Counted from the stretch's first letter, positions 8,918 through 18,520 are shown. The stretch: 64,000 nt of DNA from Pseudomonas sp. DY-1 (GCF_003626975.1 NZ_CP032616.1:1736001-1800000), one strand, 5' to 3'. Numbers and translations are program-made. Notes: generated by a model from the sequence alone, not told the origin.

Positions 8918-10129
8918 ATGCAGGTCAGCAAATCGAACAAGCTCGCCAACGTCTGCTACGACATTCGCGGACCGGTGCTCAAGCACGCCAAACGCCTGGA
9001 AGAGGAAGGCCACCGCATCCTCAAGCTGAACATCGGCAACCCGGCGCCGTTCGGTTTCGAAGCCCCGGAGGAAATCCTCCAGGACGTGATCCGCAACCTG
9101 CCGACCGCCCAGGGCTACAGCGACTCCAAGGGCCTGTTCAGTGCGCGCAAGGCCGTGATGCAGTACTACCAGCAGAAGCAGGTGGAAGGCATCGGCATCG
9201 AGGACATCTACCTCGGCAATGGCGTGTCCGAGCTGATTGTGATGTGTATGCAGGCACTGCTGAACAACGGTGACGAGGTCCTGATCCCGGCGCCCGACTA
9301 TCCGCTCTGGACTGCCTCGGTGAGCCTCGCCGGTGGCAAGCCGGTGCATTACCTGTGCGACGAGCAGGCCAACTGGTGGCCGGACCTGGATGACATCAAG
9401 GCCAAGATCACCCCGAACACCAAGGCCATGGTGATCATCAACCCGAACAACCCCACTGGCGCCGTGTATTCGAAGGAAGTCCTCGAGGGCATGGTGGAAC
9501 TGGCGCGCCAGCACAACCTGGTGGTCTTCTCCGACGAGATCTACGACAAGATCCTCTACGACGAAGCGGTTCATATCTCCACCGCCTCCCTGGCGCCGGA
9601 CGTGCTCTGCCTGACCTTCAACGGCCTGTCCAAGTCCTACCGCGTGGCCGGCTTCCGTTCTGGTTGGGTGGCCATCTCTGGCCCGAAGCAGAAAGCCCAG
9701 AGCTACATCGAAGGAATCGACATCCTCGCCAACATGCGCCTGTGCGCCAATGTGCCGAGCCAGCACGCGATCCAGACCGCACTCGGCGGCTACCAGAGCA
9801 TCAATGACCTGGTTTTGCCTAACGGCCGCCTGCTGGAACAGCGCAACCGTGCCTGGGAGCTGCTCAATGACATCCCCGGTGTCAGCTGCGTGAAACCCAT
9901 GGGCGCGCTCTACGCCTTCCCGAAGATCGACCCCAAGGTCTGCCCGATCCACAACGACGAGAAGTTCGTTCTCGACCTGCTGCTCTCCGAGAAGCTGCTG
10001 ATCGTCCAGGGCACTGCCTTCAACTGGCCGTGGCCCGACCACTTCCGCGTGGTCACCCTGCCCCGCGTCGACGACCTGGAGCAGGCGATCGGCCGTATCG
10101 GCAGCTTCCTCAAGTCCTACCGTCAGTAA
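8918..10129 (+). CDS. alaA: Alanine/glutamate-pyruvate type aminotransferase (AlaA-like)
   Basis: A 403-residue PLP-dependent fold-type I aminotransferase; E. coli AlaA has nearly the same length. Motifs include NIGNPAPFGF, INPNNPTGAVY, the SDEIYDKI Asp that holds the pyridine nitrogen, Lys239 in LSKSYRVAG for the Schiff base, and C-terminal FRVVTLPR with the substrate-binding Arg. The ATG at 8918 fits the family N-terminus (MQVSKSNKL). Expected reaction: pyruvate plus glutamate to alanine. It is divergent from msrB. Confidence 0.9.
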   Translation: MQVSKSNKLANVCYDIRGPVLKHAKRLEEEGHRILKLNIGNPAPFGFEAPEEILQDVIRNLPTAQGYSDSKGLFSARKAVMQYYQQKQVEGIGIEDIYLGNGVSELIVMCMQALLNNGDEVLIPAPDYPLWTASVSLAGGKPVHYLCDEQANWWPDLDDIKAKITPNTKAMVIINPNNPTGAVYSKEVLEGMVELARQHNLVVFSDEIYDKILYDEAVHISTASLAPDVLCLTFNGLSKSYRVAGFRSGWVAISGPKQKAQSYIEGIDILANMRLCANVPSQHAIQTALGGYQSINDLVLPNGRLLEQRNRAWELLNDIPGVSCVKPMGALYAFPKIDPKVCPIHNDEKFVLDLLLSEKLLIVQGTAFNWPWPDHFRVVTLPRVDDLEQAIGRIGSFLKSYRQ

Positions 10130-10135
10130 CGTCCC

Positions 10136-10588
10136 ATGGACTTGCAGATCGACGACTTCTACAAGGACTGCGCCACCGGCCTGCTACAGCTGTATCAGGC
10201 CTTTCCAAGGCGGGTCGCGCTCTATGTGGAAGACCTGATCGGCCCATCCGAGCCGGATGAATTCGGCCTGCCCAGCAAGCGCCACGAAAGCTGCCTGGGC
10301 GCCCTCCTCTGGCTCGCGGATGAGGGTTACCTGCGCTTCGACAGCACCATTCACTTCGAAGCGCTGGACCAGGCGGTGCTCACCGAGAAAGGCTTTCTTC
10401 GGCTCTCCCGCGCCCTGCCCGACGCGCTGGACAATGCGGAAAACCTGCCGATCAGCATCCTGCGGGTCCGTGCCAGCCTTGCGCAGCAATTGCGCGAGGC
10501 ACTCCGCAGTTCCGACAGCGAACGCCTCGTGCACCTGACTCGGCTAATCTTCGATAGCAGTGCGAAGGCTTCAGGCGACATAGTTTGA
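10136..10588 (+). CDS. Conserved hypothetical protein
   Basis: A 150-residue soluble protein without membrane segments or recognised catalytic motif. A mid-region (GALLWLADEGYLRFD, AVLTEKGFLRLS) looks like a small winged-helix fold. It begins six bases after the aminotransferase stop and is surely cotranscribed with it. A hypothetical gene occupies the same place before htpX in P. aeruginosa (memory). Confidence 0.75.
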   Translation: MDLQIDDFYKDCATGLLQLYQAFPRRVALYVEDLIGPSEPDEFGLPSKRHESCLGALLWLADEGYLRFDSTIHFEALDQAVLTEKGFLRLSRALPDALDNAENLPISILRVRASLAQQLREALRSSDSERLVHLTRLIFDSSAKASGDIV

Positions 10589-10675
10589 AATAGTCCCCGG
10601 TTGAATACGCCAGGGCCGCCCCTTATATACCCCGCATACCAAACCGCTTTCCGCCGTGAGGAGATTGTTCCAATC

Positions 10676-11548
10676 ATGATGCGCATTCTGTTGTTCCTGG
10701 CCACAAACCTTGCAGTCCTGGTGATTGCCAGCATCACGCTGAAACTGCTGGGCGTAGACCGTTTCACCGGCCAGAACTACGGCAGCCTGCTGGTCTTCTG
10801 CGCCGTGTTCGGTTTCGCCGGCTCGCTGGTTTCGCTGTTCATCTCCAAGTGGATGGCGAAAATGAGCACCGGCACTGAAATCATCACCCAGCCGCGCACT
10901 CGCCACGAACAGTGGCTGCTGCAGACCGTCGAACAACTGTCCCGCGAAGCCGGCATCAAGATGCCGGAAGTCGGCATATTCCCCGCATACGAAGCGAACG
11001 CGTTCGCCACCGGCTGGAACAAGAACGACGCGCTGGTGGCCGTGAGCCAAGGCCTGCTGGAGCGATTCTCCCCCGACGAAGTGAAGGCCGTGCTGGCCCA
11101 CGAGATCGGTCACGTCGCCAATGGCGACATGGTCACCCTGGCACTGATCCAAGGAGTGGTGAACACCTTCGTGATGTTCTTCGCGCGCATCTTCGGCAAC
11201 TTCGTCGACAAGGTGATCCTGAAGAACGAGGAAGGTCCGGGCATCGGCTACTTCATCGCCACCATCTTCGCTGAACTGGTCCTGGGCATCCTCGCCAGCA
11301 TCATCGTCATGTGGTTCTCGCGCCGCCGCGAATTCCGCGCCGATGAAGCCGGCGCCAACCTGGCCGGCACCAACGCGATGATCGGAGCCCTGCAGCGCCT
11401 GCGCGCCGAGCAAGGCGTGCCGGTACAAATGCCTGACAGCCTGACTGCCTTCGGCATCAACGGCGGCCTGAAGCATGGCCTCGCCGGCCTGCTGATGAGC
11501 CACCCGCCGCTGGAAGACCGCATCGAGGCCCTGCGCCGCCGCGGCTGA
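10676..11548 (+). CDS. htpX: HtpX membrane zinc protease
   Basis: A 290-residue M48 metalloprotease of the inner membrane that takes part in quality control of membrane proteins. Two N-terminal membrane segments (about 5-24 and 37-58) are followed by the zinc motif HEIGH at 142-146. A further hydrophobic pair and EFRADEAGA with the third zinc ligand come next. Start MMRILLF matches the family; GAGGAG lies upstream at a slightly long distance. A strong terminator follows. Confidence 0.95.
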   Translation: MMRILLFLATNLAVLVIASITLKLLGVDRFTGQNYGSLLVFCAVFGFAGSLVSLFISKWMAKMSTGTEIITQPRTRHEQWLLQTVEQLSREAGIKMPEVGIFPAYEANAFATGWNKNDALVAVSQGLLERFSPDEVKAVLAHEIGHVANGDMVTLALIQGVVNTFVMFFARIFGNFVDKVILKNEEGPGIGYFIATIFAELVLGILASIIVMWFSRRREFRADEAGANLAGTNAMIGALQRLRAEQGVPVQMPDSLTAFGINGGLKHGLAGLLMSHPPLEDRIEALRRRG

Positions 11549-11566
11549 AACGAATCACACTGACTT

Positions 11567-11593
11567 GGGCGGCCAATTGGCCGCCCTTTTTTT
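11567..11593 (+). terminator. Terminator after htpX
   Basis: The 20-base palindrome centred on AATT (GGGCGGCC arms) is followed by seven T residues. Confidence 0.9.
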
Positions 11594-11681
11594 GCCTGCG
11601 GGCTGGCTCCGAAACGAAGGTTGTGGCTGGGCTTAGCGAAGGCCAGCATTTCGTGCCCCAACGTGAACACGCAGCGAAAGG

Positions 11682-12338
11682 TTATCTGCGTCTCAGACGG
11701 AACACCGGTTCATGCAGGCTATCAAGCCCGCGAGAGGCGAACTTCCAGTTCTTCTCCAGCACGTCGTTGCGCTCCAGCATCTCCACCTCCCAGCTCGCCG
11801 CCAGATGCCTGCGCACTTCGGATTCGGGCACCGAGAACGGCGGACCCTCGAGGCGCGCCTGCTCGTAGTCCAGCGTCACCATCAGTCCGTCACAGCGCGC
11901 GGGCAGGATGCGATGCAGGTGCGCCATATAGTCATCACGCATCGAGGGCGGCAGCGCAATCAGCGCAGCGCGATCGTAGAGTGCCTGACAATCGGCGACA
12001 TCAGCAGCGGTGACGGCGAAGAAGTCACCCTGGAGAATCTCGATGTCACCCATGCTATAGCGGCGCAGCGCGCCCTGTTGCGATACATCGGGGGTCAGCC
12101 CCTGCTCGGTAAAGAAATCCTCCACCGCACGCTCGGCCAGCTCGACACCCAGCACTTTGTGGCCCTGCCCTGCCAGCCAGACCAGGTCCAGGGTCTTACC
12201 ACAAAGCGGCACCAGCACCTGGCAACCCTGCGCCAGACCCAGCTTCGGCCAGTAGCGCTCGAGATAGGGATTGATCTCGCGCAGGTGGAAACCGATCTGA
12301 TTCTGCGCCCAGCGCGACTGCCAGAACTGCTCGTCCAT
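11682..12338 (-). CDS. tpm: Thiopurine S-methyltransferase
   Basis: A 218-residue SAM-dependent methyltransferase. Family motifs are the start [27 protein letters not shown] for SAM binding, [13 protein letters not shown], and [12 protein letters not shown]. Bacterial Tpm methylates thiopurines and inorganic or organic selenium and tellurium compounds. GGAGGT precedes the ATG. It is divergent from the dioxygenase gene, with a palindromic operator between them. Confidence 0.95.
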   Translation of the reverse strand: MDEQFWQSRWAQNQIGFHLREINPYLERYWPKLGLAQGCQVLVPLCGKTLDLVWLAGQGHKVLGVELAERAVEDFFTEQGLTPDVSQQGALRRYSMGDIEILQGDFFAVTAADVADCQALYDRAALIALPPSMRDDYMAHLHRILPARCDGLMVTLDYEQARLEGPPFSVPESEVRRHLAASWEVEMLERNDVLEKNWKFASRGLDSLHEPVFRLRRR

Positions 12339-12378
12339 GAAACCTCCATCAATTCGATCAAATCGCTCAAATATTTAT

Positions 12379-12400
12379 GCTGGATATCGATATATCCAGC
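12379..12400. promoter_or_regulatory. Palindromic operator between divergent tpm and dioxygenase genes
   Basis: Nine-base arms GCTGGATAT and ATATCCAGC surround CGAT. It lies about 40 bases from either start codon. There is no T-run, so a terminator is unlikely. The cognate regulator is not identifiable here. Confidence 0.6.
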
Positions 12401-12437
12401 CCGGATGATGCCGGAATCCTACCGGAGGAATTCCGAA

Positions 12438-13205
12438 ATGCTACCCAGCCTCTACATCTCCCACGGCTCCCCCATGCTCGCCCTGGAGCCCGGCGAAAGC
12501 GGCCCGGCACTCAAAGCCCTGGCTGACGCGCTGCCCCGCCCCAAGGCGATCCTGGTGGTTTCCGCCCACTGGGAAAGCAATCAGCTGCTGTTGAGCGGCG
12601 CTGCGCACCCGGAAACCTGGCACGACTTCTACGGCTTTCCACCGCCGCTCTACGCCGTGCAATACCCAGCGCCCGGAGCGCCCGAGCTGGCCGAAGAAAT
12701 CGCCGGCCTGCTGACCGAGGCCGGTCTCCCTGCTGGCATCGACGCGGAACGCCCCTTCGACCATGGCACCTGGGTCCCACTGTCGTTGATGTATCCGGAT
12801 GCCGCTATTCCGGTGGTCCAGCTGTCATTGCCGAGCCGTCTTGGCCCTGCCTTTCAGACTCGCGTCGGCCATGCCCTGGCAGACCTGCGCCAACGCGGAA
12901 TCCTGCTGATTGGCTCAGGCAGCATCACCCACAACCTGGGCGAACTGGACTGGCATGCAGGCCCCGAAGCTATCAAGCCCTGGGCAAAGGAATTCCGCGA
13001 CTGGATGGTGGCGCACCTCGCAGCCGACGATGAAGCAGCCTTGCATGACTACCGTAGACTGGCGCCCCATGCCGCACGCAACCACCCACGGGACGAGCAC
13101 CTGCTGCCGCTCTATTTCGCCCGAGGCGCTGGCGACCGCTTCGGCCTGGTGCACAGCGGCTTCACGCTGGGAGCCCTAGGGATGGATATCTATCGGTTCG
13201 ACTGA
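12438..13205 (+). CDS. Extradiol ring-cleavage dioxygenase, LigB/4,5-DOPA dioxygenase (YgiD) type
   Basis: A 255-residue enzyme of the class III extradiol family. Conserved histidines are in LYISHGSPML, VVSAHWES, PFDHGTWVPL and GSGSITHNL. YgiD-type proteins cleave L-DOPA and use zinc or iron. GGAGGA precedes the ATG at 12438; the much longer open frame to the left runs through tpm and is not coding. Physiological substrate unknown. Confidence 0.88.
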   Translation: MLPSLYISHGSPMLALEPGESGPALKALADALPRPKAILVVSAHWESNQLLLSGAAHPETWHDFYGFPPPLYAVQYPAPGAPELAEEIAGLLTEAGLPAGIDAERPFDHGTWVPLSLMYPDAAIPVVQLSLPSRLGPAFQTRVGHALADLRQRGILLIGSGSITHNLGELDWHAGPEAIKPWAKEFRDWMVAHLAADDEAALHDYRRLAPHAARNHPRDEHLLPLYFARGAGDRFGLVHSGFTLGALGMDIYRFD

Positions 13206-13219
13206 ACGGCGATGCTCTG

Positions 13220-13247
13220 TTTAGGGGCGAATGAATTCGCCCCTAAA
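13220..13247. repeat. REP-like hairpin of the GGGGCGAAT type
   Basis: Thirteen-base arms (TTTAGGGGCGAAT and ATTCGCCCCTAAA) around two bases form a long hairpin. Related GGGGCGAAT/ATTCGCCCC pairs occur near 21.5 kb and 62.1-62.2 kb, so this is a dispersed repeat that may also act as terminator. Confidence 0.75.
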
Positions 13248-13280
13248 TAGAATCGATAACTCAACAACGGACACAAAAAA

Positions 13281-13298
13281 GCCCCGCTAATGCGGGGC
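13281..13298. terminator. Terminator between convergent genes
   Basis: GCCCCGC and GCGGGGC pair around TAAT. An A-run on the left supplies the U-tract for the minus-strand helicase gene. Confidence 0.85.
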
Positions 13299-13321
13299 TT
13301 TCCTGTTTACGGCTATGCGAA

Positions 13322-14998
13322 TCAATCTTCGCGATAGCGACGCAGCTTCAGCTGCTTGCCGGCGACTCGCGTGTCCTTCAGCTTGCCCAGAAGGCGATCG
13401 AGGCCTTCTTCCGGCAGTTCGATCAGACTGAAGGTTTCGCGGATCTGAATGCGACCGATGGCGTCGCGGGCAATGCCGCCCTCATTGAGGATGGCACCCA
13501 GCAGGTTCTTCGCGGCGATGCCGTCGCGAGTACCCAGGGCGGTACGGCAACGCACACGGCCTTCGGCCAGCGGCATGGGCGCACGGCGCTCGCGGTACTC
13601 ACCACGCTCACTACGCTCGCCACCGTCACGCTCGCGACGCTCACGCGGCTGGGAGCTCGGCACCAGAGGTTGCTCACGCTCGACGTCGGCAAGGTTGAGC
13701 GCCTGGCCATTGGTGGCCTTGCGCAGCAGCGCCGAGGCCAGGGCTCGCGGGCTGCAACCGATATCGGCGATCAGGCGATCAAGCAGCTCGCCGTGGCTGG
13801 CTTCAGCATCGGCCACAAGCGGATTGAGGCTGGTGGTGAGCTTCTTGATGCGCGCGTCCAGAACCTGTTGGGCGTTGGGCAGGCGCACTTCAGCGACCTT
13901 CTGGCCAGTCACACGCTCGATCACTTGCAGCATGCGGCGCTCGCGCGGGGTCACCAGCAGCAGCGCGCGACCGTCACGGCCGGCTCGGCCGGTACGGCCG
14001 ATACGGTGCACGTAGGATTCCGGATCGTAGGGCATGTCCACGTTGAACACGTGGGTGATGCGCGGCACGTCGATACCGCGAGCGGCAACGTCGGTGGCGA
14101 CCACGATGTCCAGACGGCCATCCTTCAGCGACTCGATCACCCGCTCACGCTGGTTCTGAGCGATGTCACCGTTCAGCGCGGCGGCTTTGTAGCCCTTGGC
14201 TTCCAGCGCGCTGGCCAGGTCCAGGGTGGCCTGCTTGGTACGCACGAAGGCGATAAGCGCGTCGAACTCCTCGACTTCCAGCAGACGCAGGACGGCTGCG
14301 GTCTTCTGGTCCGCGTGGACCATCAGGTGAGCCTGCTCGATGCGCGCCACGGTCTGGGTCTTGGCGGCGATCTTGACGTGTTGCGGGTTCTGCAGGTGAC
14401 GCTCGGCGATGGAACGGATCGACGGCGGCAGGGTCGCGGAGAACAGCACGCTCTGGCGGCTTTCCGGGAGTGCTTCGAAGATTACTTCGAGGTCGTCCAT
14501 GAAGCCGAGCTTGAGCATTTCATCCGCTTCGTCCAGCACCAGTTGCTGCACGGTGGCGAGCATCTTGTCATCGCGACGCAGGTGGTCGCACAGACGGCCG
14601 GGGGTAGCCACGATTACCTGGGCACCCTGGCGCAGGGCCTTGAGTTGCGGCCCCATGGGCGCGCCGCCGTATACGGCGACCACGTTCAGGCCTGGCATCT
14701 GCTTGGCGTAGGTTTCGAAAGCGGTGGCAACTTGCAGTGCGAGCTCGCGGGTCGGTGCCAGGATCAGCGCCTGCGGCTCTCGTTTGGCCGGATCGATGCG
14801 CGACAGGATCGGCAGCGCGAAGGCTGCAGTCTTGCCGGTACCGGTCTGGGCCTGGCCAATCATGTCGTGACCGGCAAGGATTACCGGAATCGATTGGGCC
14901 TGGATGGGGGACGGCTCTTCATAGCCAACCGCGGCAATAGCAGCTAGTACGTTGGGATGAATGCCGAGCGCGGCGAAAGTGCCGATTTCCTGGGTCAT
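13322..14998 (-). CDS. deaD: ATP-dependent DEAD-box RNA helicase DeaD/CsdA type
   Basis: A 558-residue helicase. The N-terminal core has the Q motif and motifs I AQTGTGKT, Ia PTRELA, II DEAD, III SAT; the second RecA domain has ARGIDV and HRIGRTGRAG. A basic RGG-like linker (about 440-465) and a C-terminal DbpA-type RNA-binding fold follow. Such helicases aid ribosome assembly and mRNA turnover in the cold. The ATG at 14998 gives the family start (MTQEIGTFAALG). A leader of about 350 bases precedes it. Confidence 0.93.
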   Translation of the reverse strand: MTQEIGTFAALGIHPNVLAAIAAVGYEEPSPIQAQSIPVILAGHDMIGQAQTGTGKTAAFALPILSRIDPAKREPQALILAPTRELALQVATAFETYAKQMPGLNVVAVYGGAPMGPQLKALRQGAQVIVATPGRLCDHLRRDDKMLATVQQLVLDEADEMLKLGFMDDLEVIFEALPESRQSVLFSATLPPSIRSIAERHLQNPQHVKIAAKTQTVARIEQAHLMVHADQKTAAVLRLLEVEEFDALIAFVRTKQATLDLASALEAKGYKAAALNGDIAQNQRERVIESLKDGRLDIVVATDVAARGIDVPRITHVFNVDMPYDPESYVHRIGRTGRAGRDGRALLLVTPRERRMLQVIERVTGQKVAEVRLPNAQQVLDARIKKLTTSLNPLVADAEASHGELLDRLIADIGCSPRALASALLRKATNGQALNLADVEREQPLVPSSQPRERRERDGGERSERGEYRERRAPMPLAEGRVRCRTALGTRDGIAAKNLLGAILNEGGIARDAIGRIQIRETFSLIELPEEGLDRLLGKLKDTRVAGKQLKLRRYRED

Positions 14999-15368
14999 GG
15001 GTCTGCCTCGTGTGCATCCGCAAAGACCCTTGTTCCATGGCTGCACATGCCGTGAAGGACCTTGTGGGTCACCCTGGCAGCCTGGTAGAGAATTTGCGTG
15101 ATCGCTTTATTGGGAATGGATGAATCGTCAAGGGTAGTCCGCTGCGCGGACTTGCAGCCGAAGGCAAAGTGCCTCGGAAAAAAACGCAGTACTTGAACGG
15201 GGCCGTCAGTTGGCCGGCGCGCATCATACAGGAAATATCTCGCCAGCGTGCAGATTTTTCTACACCTCCGCAACTGCTCCGCCAGACGGTTCGGGCCAAT
15301 GGACAAGCCCTTTACGCGGGTCTATATCCCACCTGCCCAGTTTCCACTCCCACAAAGGAAAGCCATCC
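14999..15368. other. Long intergenic region with structured helicase leader
   Basis: No gene is seen. On the minus strand, upstream of deaD, two hairpins can form: AGTCCGC/GCGGACT (15136-15152) and CCGAGGCA with TGCCTTCGG (about 15158-15178), next to a run of seven T. Such a long folded 5' leader is usual for cold-inducible helicase and csp mRNAs. A promoter cannot be fixed by eye. Confidence 0.5.
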
Positions 15369-16160
15369 ATGTCCACCAGTTCCGCCGGCCGCGTCAGTCG
15401 TGAGAAGCGCGGCCACATCATGCTGATCGGCCTTGACCGCACGCCCAAGCGCAATGCCTTCGACCAGGCGATGCTGGATGATCTGGTACTGGCCCTGGGC
15501 GAGTACGAACGGGACGACGATGCTCGCTGCGCGCTGGTATTCGCCCATGGCGAGCATTTCACCGCCGGGCTGGACTTGGCCAGTGTCGGTGACACCTTCA
15601 GGCAGGGCTGGCAGCTACCGACAGGCGCCATCGACCCCTGGGGCACCTTCGGTGGCCCACGCCTGACCAAGCCACTGATGGTCGCGGTGCAAGGCTACTG
15701 CTACACCATCGGCATCGAACTGATGCTGGCGGCCGACATCAATCTCTGCGCCAGCAACACTCGCTTCGCCCAGATGGAAGTACAGCGCGGCATCTTTCCC
15801 TTCGCCGGCGCCACCTTGCGACTGCACCAGATAGCTGGCTGGGGCAACGCCATGCGCTGGCTGCTCACCGGCGACGAATTCGACGCCCACGAAGCCTATC
15901 GCCTGGGCCTTGTGCAGGAAGTTCTCGCCAGCGAAGACCTGCTGCCTCGCGCCATCTGGCTCGCCGAGCGCGTGGCGGCCCAGGCGCCACTGGGCATCCG
16001 TGCCACCCTGGCGTCGGCGCACCAGACTCTGGATGACGGCGAGAAATTAGCGGCCGCCGCTCTTCAGGCCACGGCACAACAACTCCTGGCCACCGAGGAT
16101 GCCAAGGAAGGCCTGCGCGCGATGCTGGAAAAGCGGGAGGGGAAATTCAAGGGGAAATAA
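15369..16160 (+). CDS. Enoyl-CoA hydratase/isomerase family protein
   Basis: A 263-residue crotonase-fold enzyme. The first oxyanion-hole segment is EHFTAGLDLASV, the second is GYCYTIGIELMLAAD. The usual catalytic PE is replaced by FAQMEVQRGIFPFAG, so it may be a hydratase lacking one acid residue or an isomerase/hydrolase. AAGGAAAG lies just upstream of the ATG. A REP pair separates it from the next gene. Confidence 0.85.
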   Translation: MSTSSAGRVSREKRGHIMLIGLDRTPKRNAFDQAMLDDLVLALGEYERDDDARCALVFAHGEHFTAGLDLASVGDTFRQGWQLPTGAIDPWGTFGGPRLTKPLMVAVQGYCYTIGIELMLAADINLCASNTRFAQMEVQRGIFPFAGATLRLHQIAGWGNAMRWLLTGDEFDAHEAYRLGLVQEVLASEDLLPRAIWLAERVAAQAPLGIRATLASAHQTLDDGEKLAAAALQATAQQLLATEDAKEGLRAMLEKREGKFKGK

Positions 16161-16170
16161 CCAACATTCT

Positions 16171-16234
16171 GCAGGAGCGAGCTTGCTCGCGAAGGATCGT
16201 GCCTGGGCTGTTCGCGAGCAAGCTCGCTCCTACC
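16171..16234. repeat. REP pair (BIME)
   Basis: GCAGGAGCGAGCTTGCTCGCG and its inverted partner CGCGAGCAAGCTCGCTCCTAC are separated by about 20 bases. This is the classic Pseudomonas REP arrangement between convergent genes; the same family occurs near 45.5 and 58.0 kb. Confidence 0.9.
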
Positions 16235-16258
16235 TCATCACCCCATCCACCCGAGGTT

Positions 16259-17005
16259 TCAACTCGCCGGCCTCACCACATCCAGCAGCGATTGCAGTGA
16301 GTACCCCAGGCTCGGCGCCAAAGCCTCGGCTTTCGCCTGGAGCGCGTCACGATCCAGCACCTGATCCAGGTCGGCTGGCACGAACAGCACCACATTGCCT
16401 TCCTTCACCGGGCACTCCCAGTAGTGGCGATGAAAAAGCCCGCGCAGCAGAGCGGCACCCAGGGGTTTGCCGTCCTCCGCCGCCCATTGGTTGATCACCA
16501 GCCAGCCGCCGGGGCTGAGGCGTTTCTGACAGGCGCCGAGGAAGTTCCACGCCAGGTGGCCAACGCCCGGTCCGTGGTCGGTGTAGAGATCGACGAAGAT
16601 CAGGTCCGCCGGCTCCGCGCTGTCGAGCAATTCAAGGGCGTCACCAATACGCACGTAAAGGCGGGGATCGTCGGTCAGGCCGAGATACTCCATGGCCAGC
16701 CTTGGCACATCCGCGCGCAGCTCGATCACTTCCACATCTTCCAGCGACAGGAACTTCAGGCAGGCCTGAGTCAGCGTCCCGGCCCCAAGGCCGAGGAACA
16801 ATGCGTTTTCCGGTGCCGAATGACAGAGTGCGCCCAGCAGCATGGCGCGGGTGTAGTCGTACTCCAGCCAGGCCGGATCGGCCGTGAACACGCAGCTCTG
16901 CTCCACCGCTTCGCCGAATTCGAGGATGCGATAAGGGCCGACTTCGTAGACGCGGATCACGCCGAATTCATCATGCACTTCCGCGAGCAGGCGCTCCTCG
17001 GACAT
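16259..17005 (-). CDS. Spermidine synthase-like methyltransferase-fold protein
   Basis: A 248-residue Rossmann protein. It has the SAM/decarboxy-SAM site NALFLGLGAGTLTQACL, an acidic residue at the end of strand 2 (VEVIELRADVP) and DLIFVDLYTDHGPG near the active site. It resembles the short spermidine-synthase-like family rather than true SpeE. The ATG at 17005 has GGAG upstream; a TTG one codon earlier is possible. Substrate unknown. Confidence 0.75.
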   Translation of the reverse strand: MSEERLLAEVHDEFGVIRVYEVGPYRILEFGEAVEQSCVFTADPAWLEYDYTRAMLLGALCHSAPENALFLGLGAGTLTQACLKFLSLEDVEVIELRADVPRLAMEYLGLTDDPRLYVRIGDALELLDSAEPADLIFVDLYTDHGPGVGHLAWNFLGACQKRLSPGGWLVINQWAAEDGKPLGAALLRGLFHRHYWECPVKEGNVVLFVPADLDQVLDRDALQAKAEALAPSLGYSLQSLLDVVRPAS

Positions 17006-17171
17006 CAAGTCATCACTCCTTCAAGGCCGGCGCTGACAATTCGCACCAACCCGGCGCAACACCGGCGCCTATTGCCATTGAAGCCGGAGCAGGTGCTCCC
17101 GGCATAATCCGAACCGCACGCCCCAAGGGCGAAAACCGCACAAGAATAACAGCGCAGAGGTCGAACCCAGC

Positions 17172-18506
17172 ATGTACGCCATCATCGGCGCGGGCCCAAT
17201 GGGCCTGTGCAGCGCCCGCCAGTTACAGAAACACGGCATTCCCTTCATTGGCTTCGAACTGAACGGCGATGTCGGCGGCCTCTGGGACATCGACAACCCC
17301 CACAGCACCATGTACGACTCGGCGCACCTGATCTCCTCCAAGCGCACCACCGAGTTCACCGAGTTCCCAATGGATGCCGAGGTGGCGCCCTATCCGCACC
17401 ACAGCGAGATGCGCCGCTACTTCCGTGATTACGCGAAAAACTTTGACCTCTACAAGCATTTCCGTTTCAACACCCGCGTGCTTCGCCTGGAACGCCAGGA
17501 ACAGGGCTGGAAACTGGTCAGCGAAACGGATGGCCAGCGCCGTGAAGATCATTTCGACGGCGTGCTGATCGCCAACGGCACCTTGCACACACCCAATCGC
17601 CCCGCCCTGCCCGGCCAGTTCGACGGCGAACTGCTGCACTCGGCGGATTACCGCTCGCCGGCGATTTTCGACGGCAAGCGCGTGTTGCTGGTGGGTTGCG
17701 GAAACTCCGCCTGCGACATCGCGGTCGATGCCGTGCACCGCGCAACCTCGGTCGACCTCTCGGTGCGCCGCGGCTACTACTTCCTGCCCAAGTTCATCTT
17801 GGGCCGCCCGACCGATACGTTCGGCGGCGCCGTGAAGCTCCCCCGCCGGCTCAAGCAACTGGTCGATGGACTGCTCGTCCGCGCGCTGGTTGGCAAGCCG
17901 TCACAGTACGGTCTGCCCGACCCCGACTACCGGCTCTACGAATCCCACCCAGTCATGAACTCCCTGGTGCTCCACCACCTGGGCCATGGCGATATCAAGG
18001 CGCGCCCGGACATTTCCCGAATCGACGGCCGCAGCGTGACCTTCAGCGACGGTCGCCAAGCCGAGTACGACCTGATCCTGCAAGCCACCGGCTACAAGCT
18101 GGATTACCCCTTCATCGAGCGCGCCGAGCTGAACTGGCCTGAGCGCGCCGGTGCGCCGCAGCTCTACCTGAACATCTTCCACCCCGAGTACGACGACCTG
18201 TTCATGATGGGCATGGTCGAGGCCTCCGGCCTGGGTTGGCAGGGCCGCGCGGAGCAAGCCGAGCTGGTGGCCCTGTACATTCGCCAGTTGCAATCCGGCA
18301 GCCCGTCGGCCCGATCCTTCCAACAGTTCAAGCGCGAGCGCGCCGGACTGCGCCTGGACGGCGGATACCAGTACCTGGAACTCGAACGCATGGCCTACTA
18401 CGTCCACAAGGACAGCTACCGCACCACCATCGCCATGCACACCGCAGAACTGCGCAAGGACCTGGCCACCAGCAGCCAGCCCATGACCGCCCAGAACCTG
18501 GCCTGA
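17172..18506 (+). CDS. Flavin-containing monooxygenase (FMO/BVMO type)
   Basis: A 444-residue flavoprotein. The FAD-binding GAGPMG is at residues 7-12, the NADPH-binding GCGNSACD lies mid-protein, and the family fingerprint FDGELLHSADY (FxGxxxHxxxY) lies between them. ATGYKLDYPF near the C-terminus is also typical. It should insert oxygen into a soft nucleophile or ketone using NADPH and O2. It starts a three-gene operon with an SDR and a TauE-type permease (spacings 14 bp and overlap). Confidence 0.9.
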   Translation: MYAIIGAGPMGLCSARQLQKHGIPFIGFELNGDVGGLWDIDNPHSTMYDSAHLISSKRTTEFTEFPMDAEVAPYPHHSEMRRYFRDYAKNFDLYKHFRFNTRVLRLERQEQGWKLVSETDGQRREDHFDGVLIANGTLHTPNRPALPGQFDGELLHSADYRSPAIFDGKRVLLVGCGNSACDIAVDAVHRATSVDLSVRRGYYFLPKFILGRPTDTFGGAVKLPRRLKQLVDGLLVRALVGKPSQYGLPDPDYRLYESHPVMNSLVLHHLGHGDIKARPDISRIDGRSVTFSDGRQAEYDLILQATGYKLDYPFIERAELNWPERAGAPQLYLNIFHPEYDDLFMMGMVEASGLGWQGRAEQAELVALYIRQLQSGSPSARSFQQFKRERAGLRLDGGYQYLELERMAYYVHKDSYRTTIAMHTAELRKDLATSSQPMTAQNLA

Positions 18507-18520
18507 CGCGGAGGCGAATA

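Noticed and set aside
11712..12437. N-terminal extension of the dioxygenase frame.
   Set aside because: It is antisense to tpm, which has clear motifs, and GGAGGA marks the ATG at 12438 as the true start.
13670..14947. A 425-codon plus-strand frame.
   Set aside because: Shadow of the DEAD-box helicase on the other strand.
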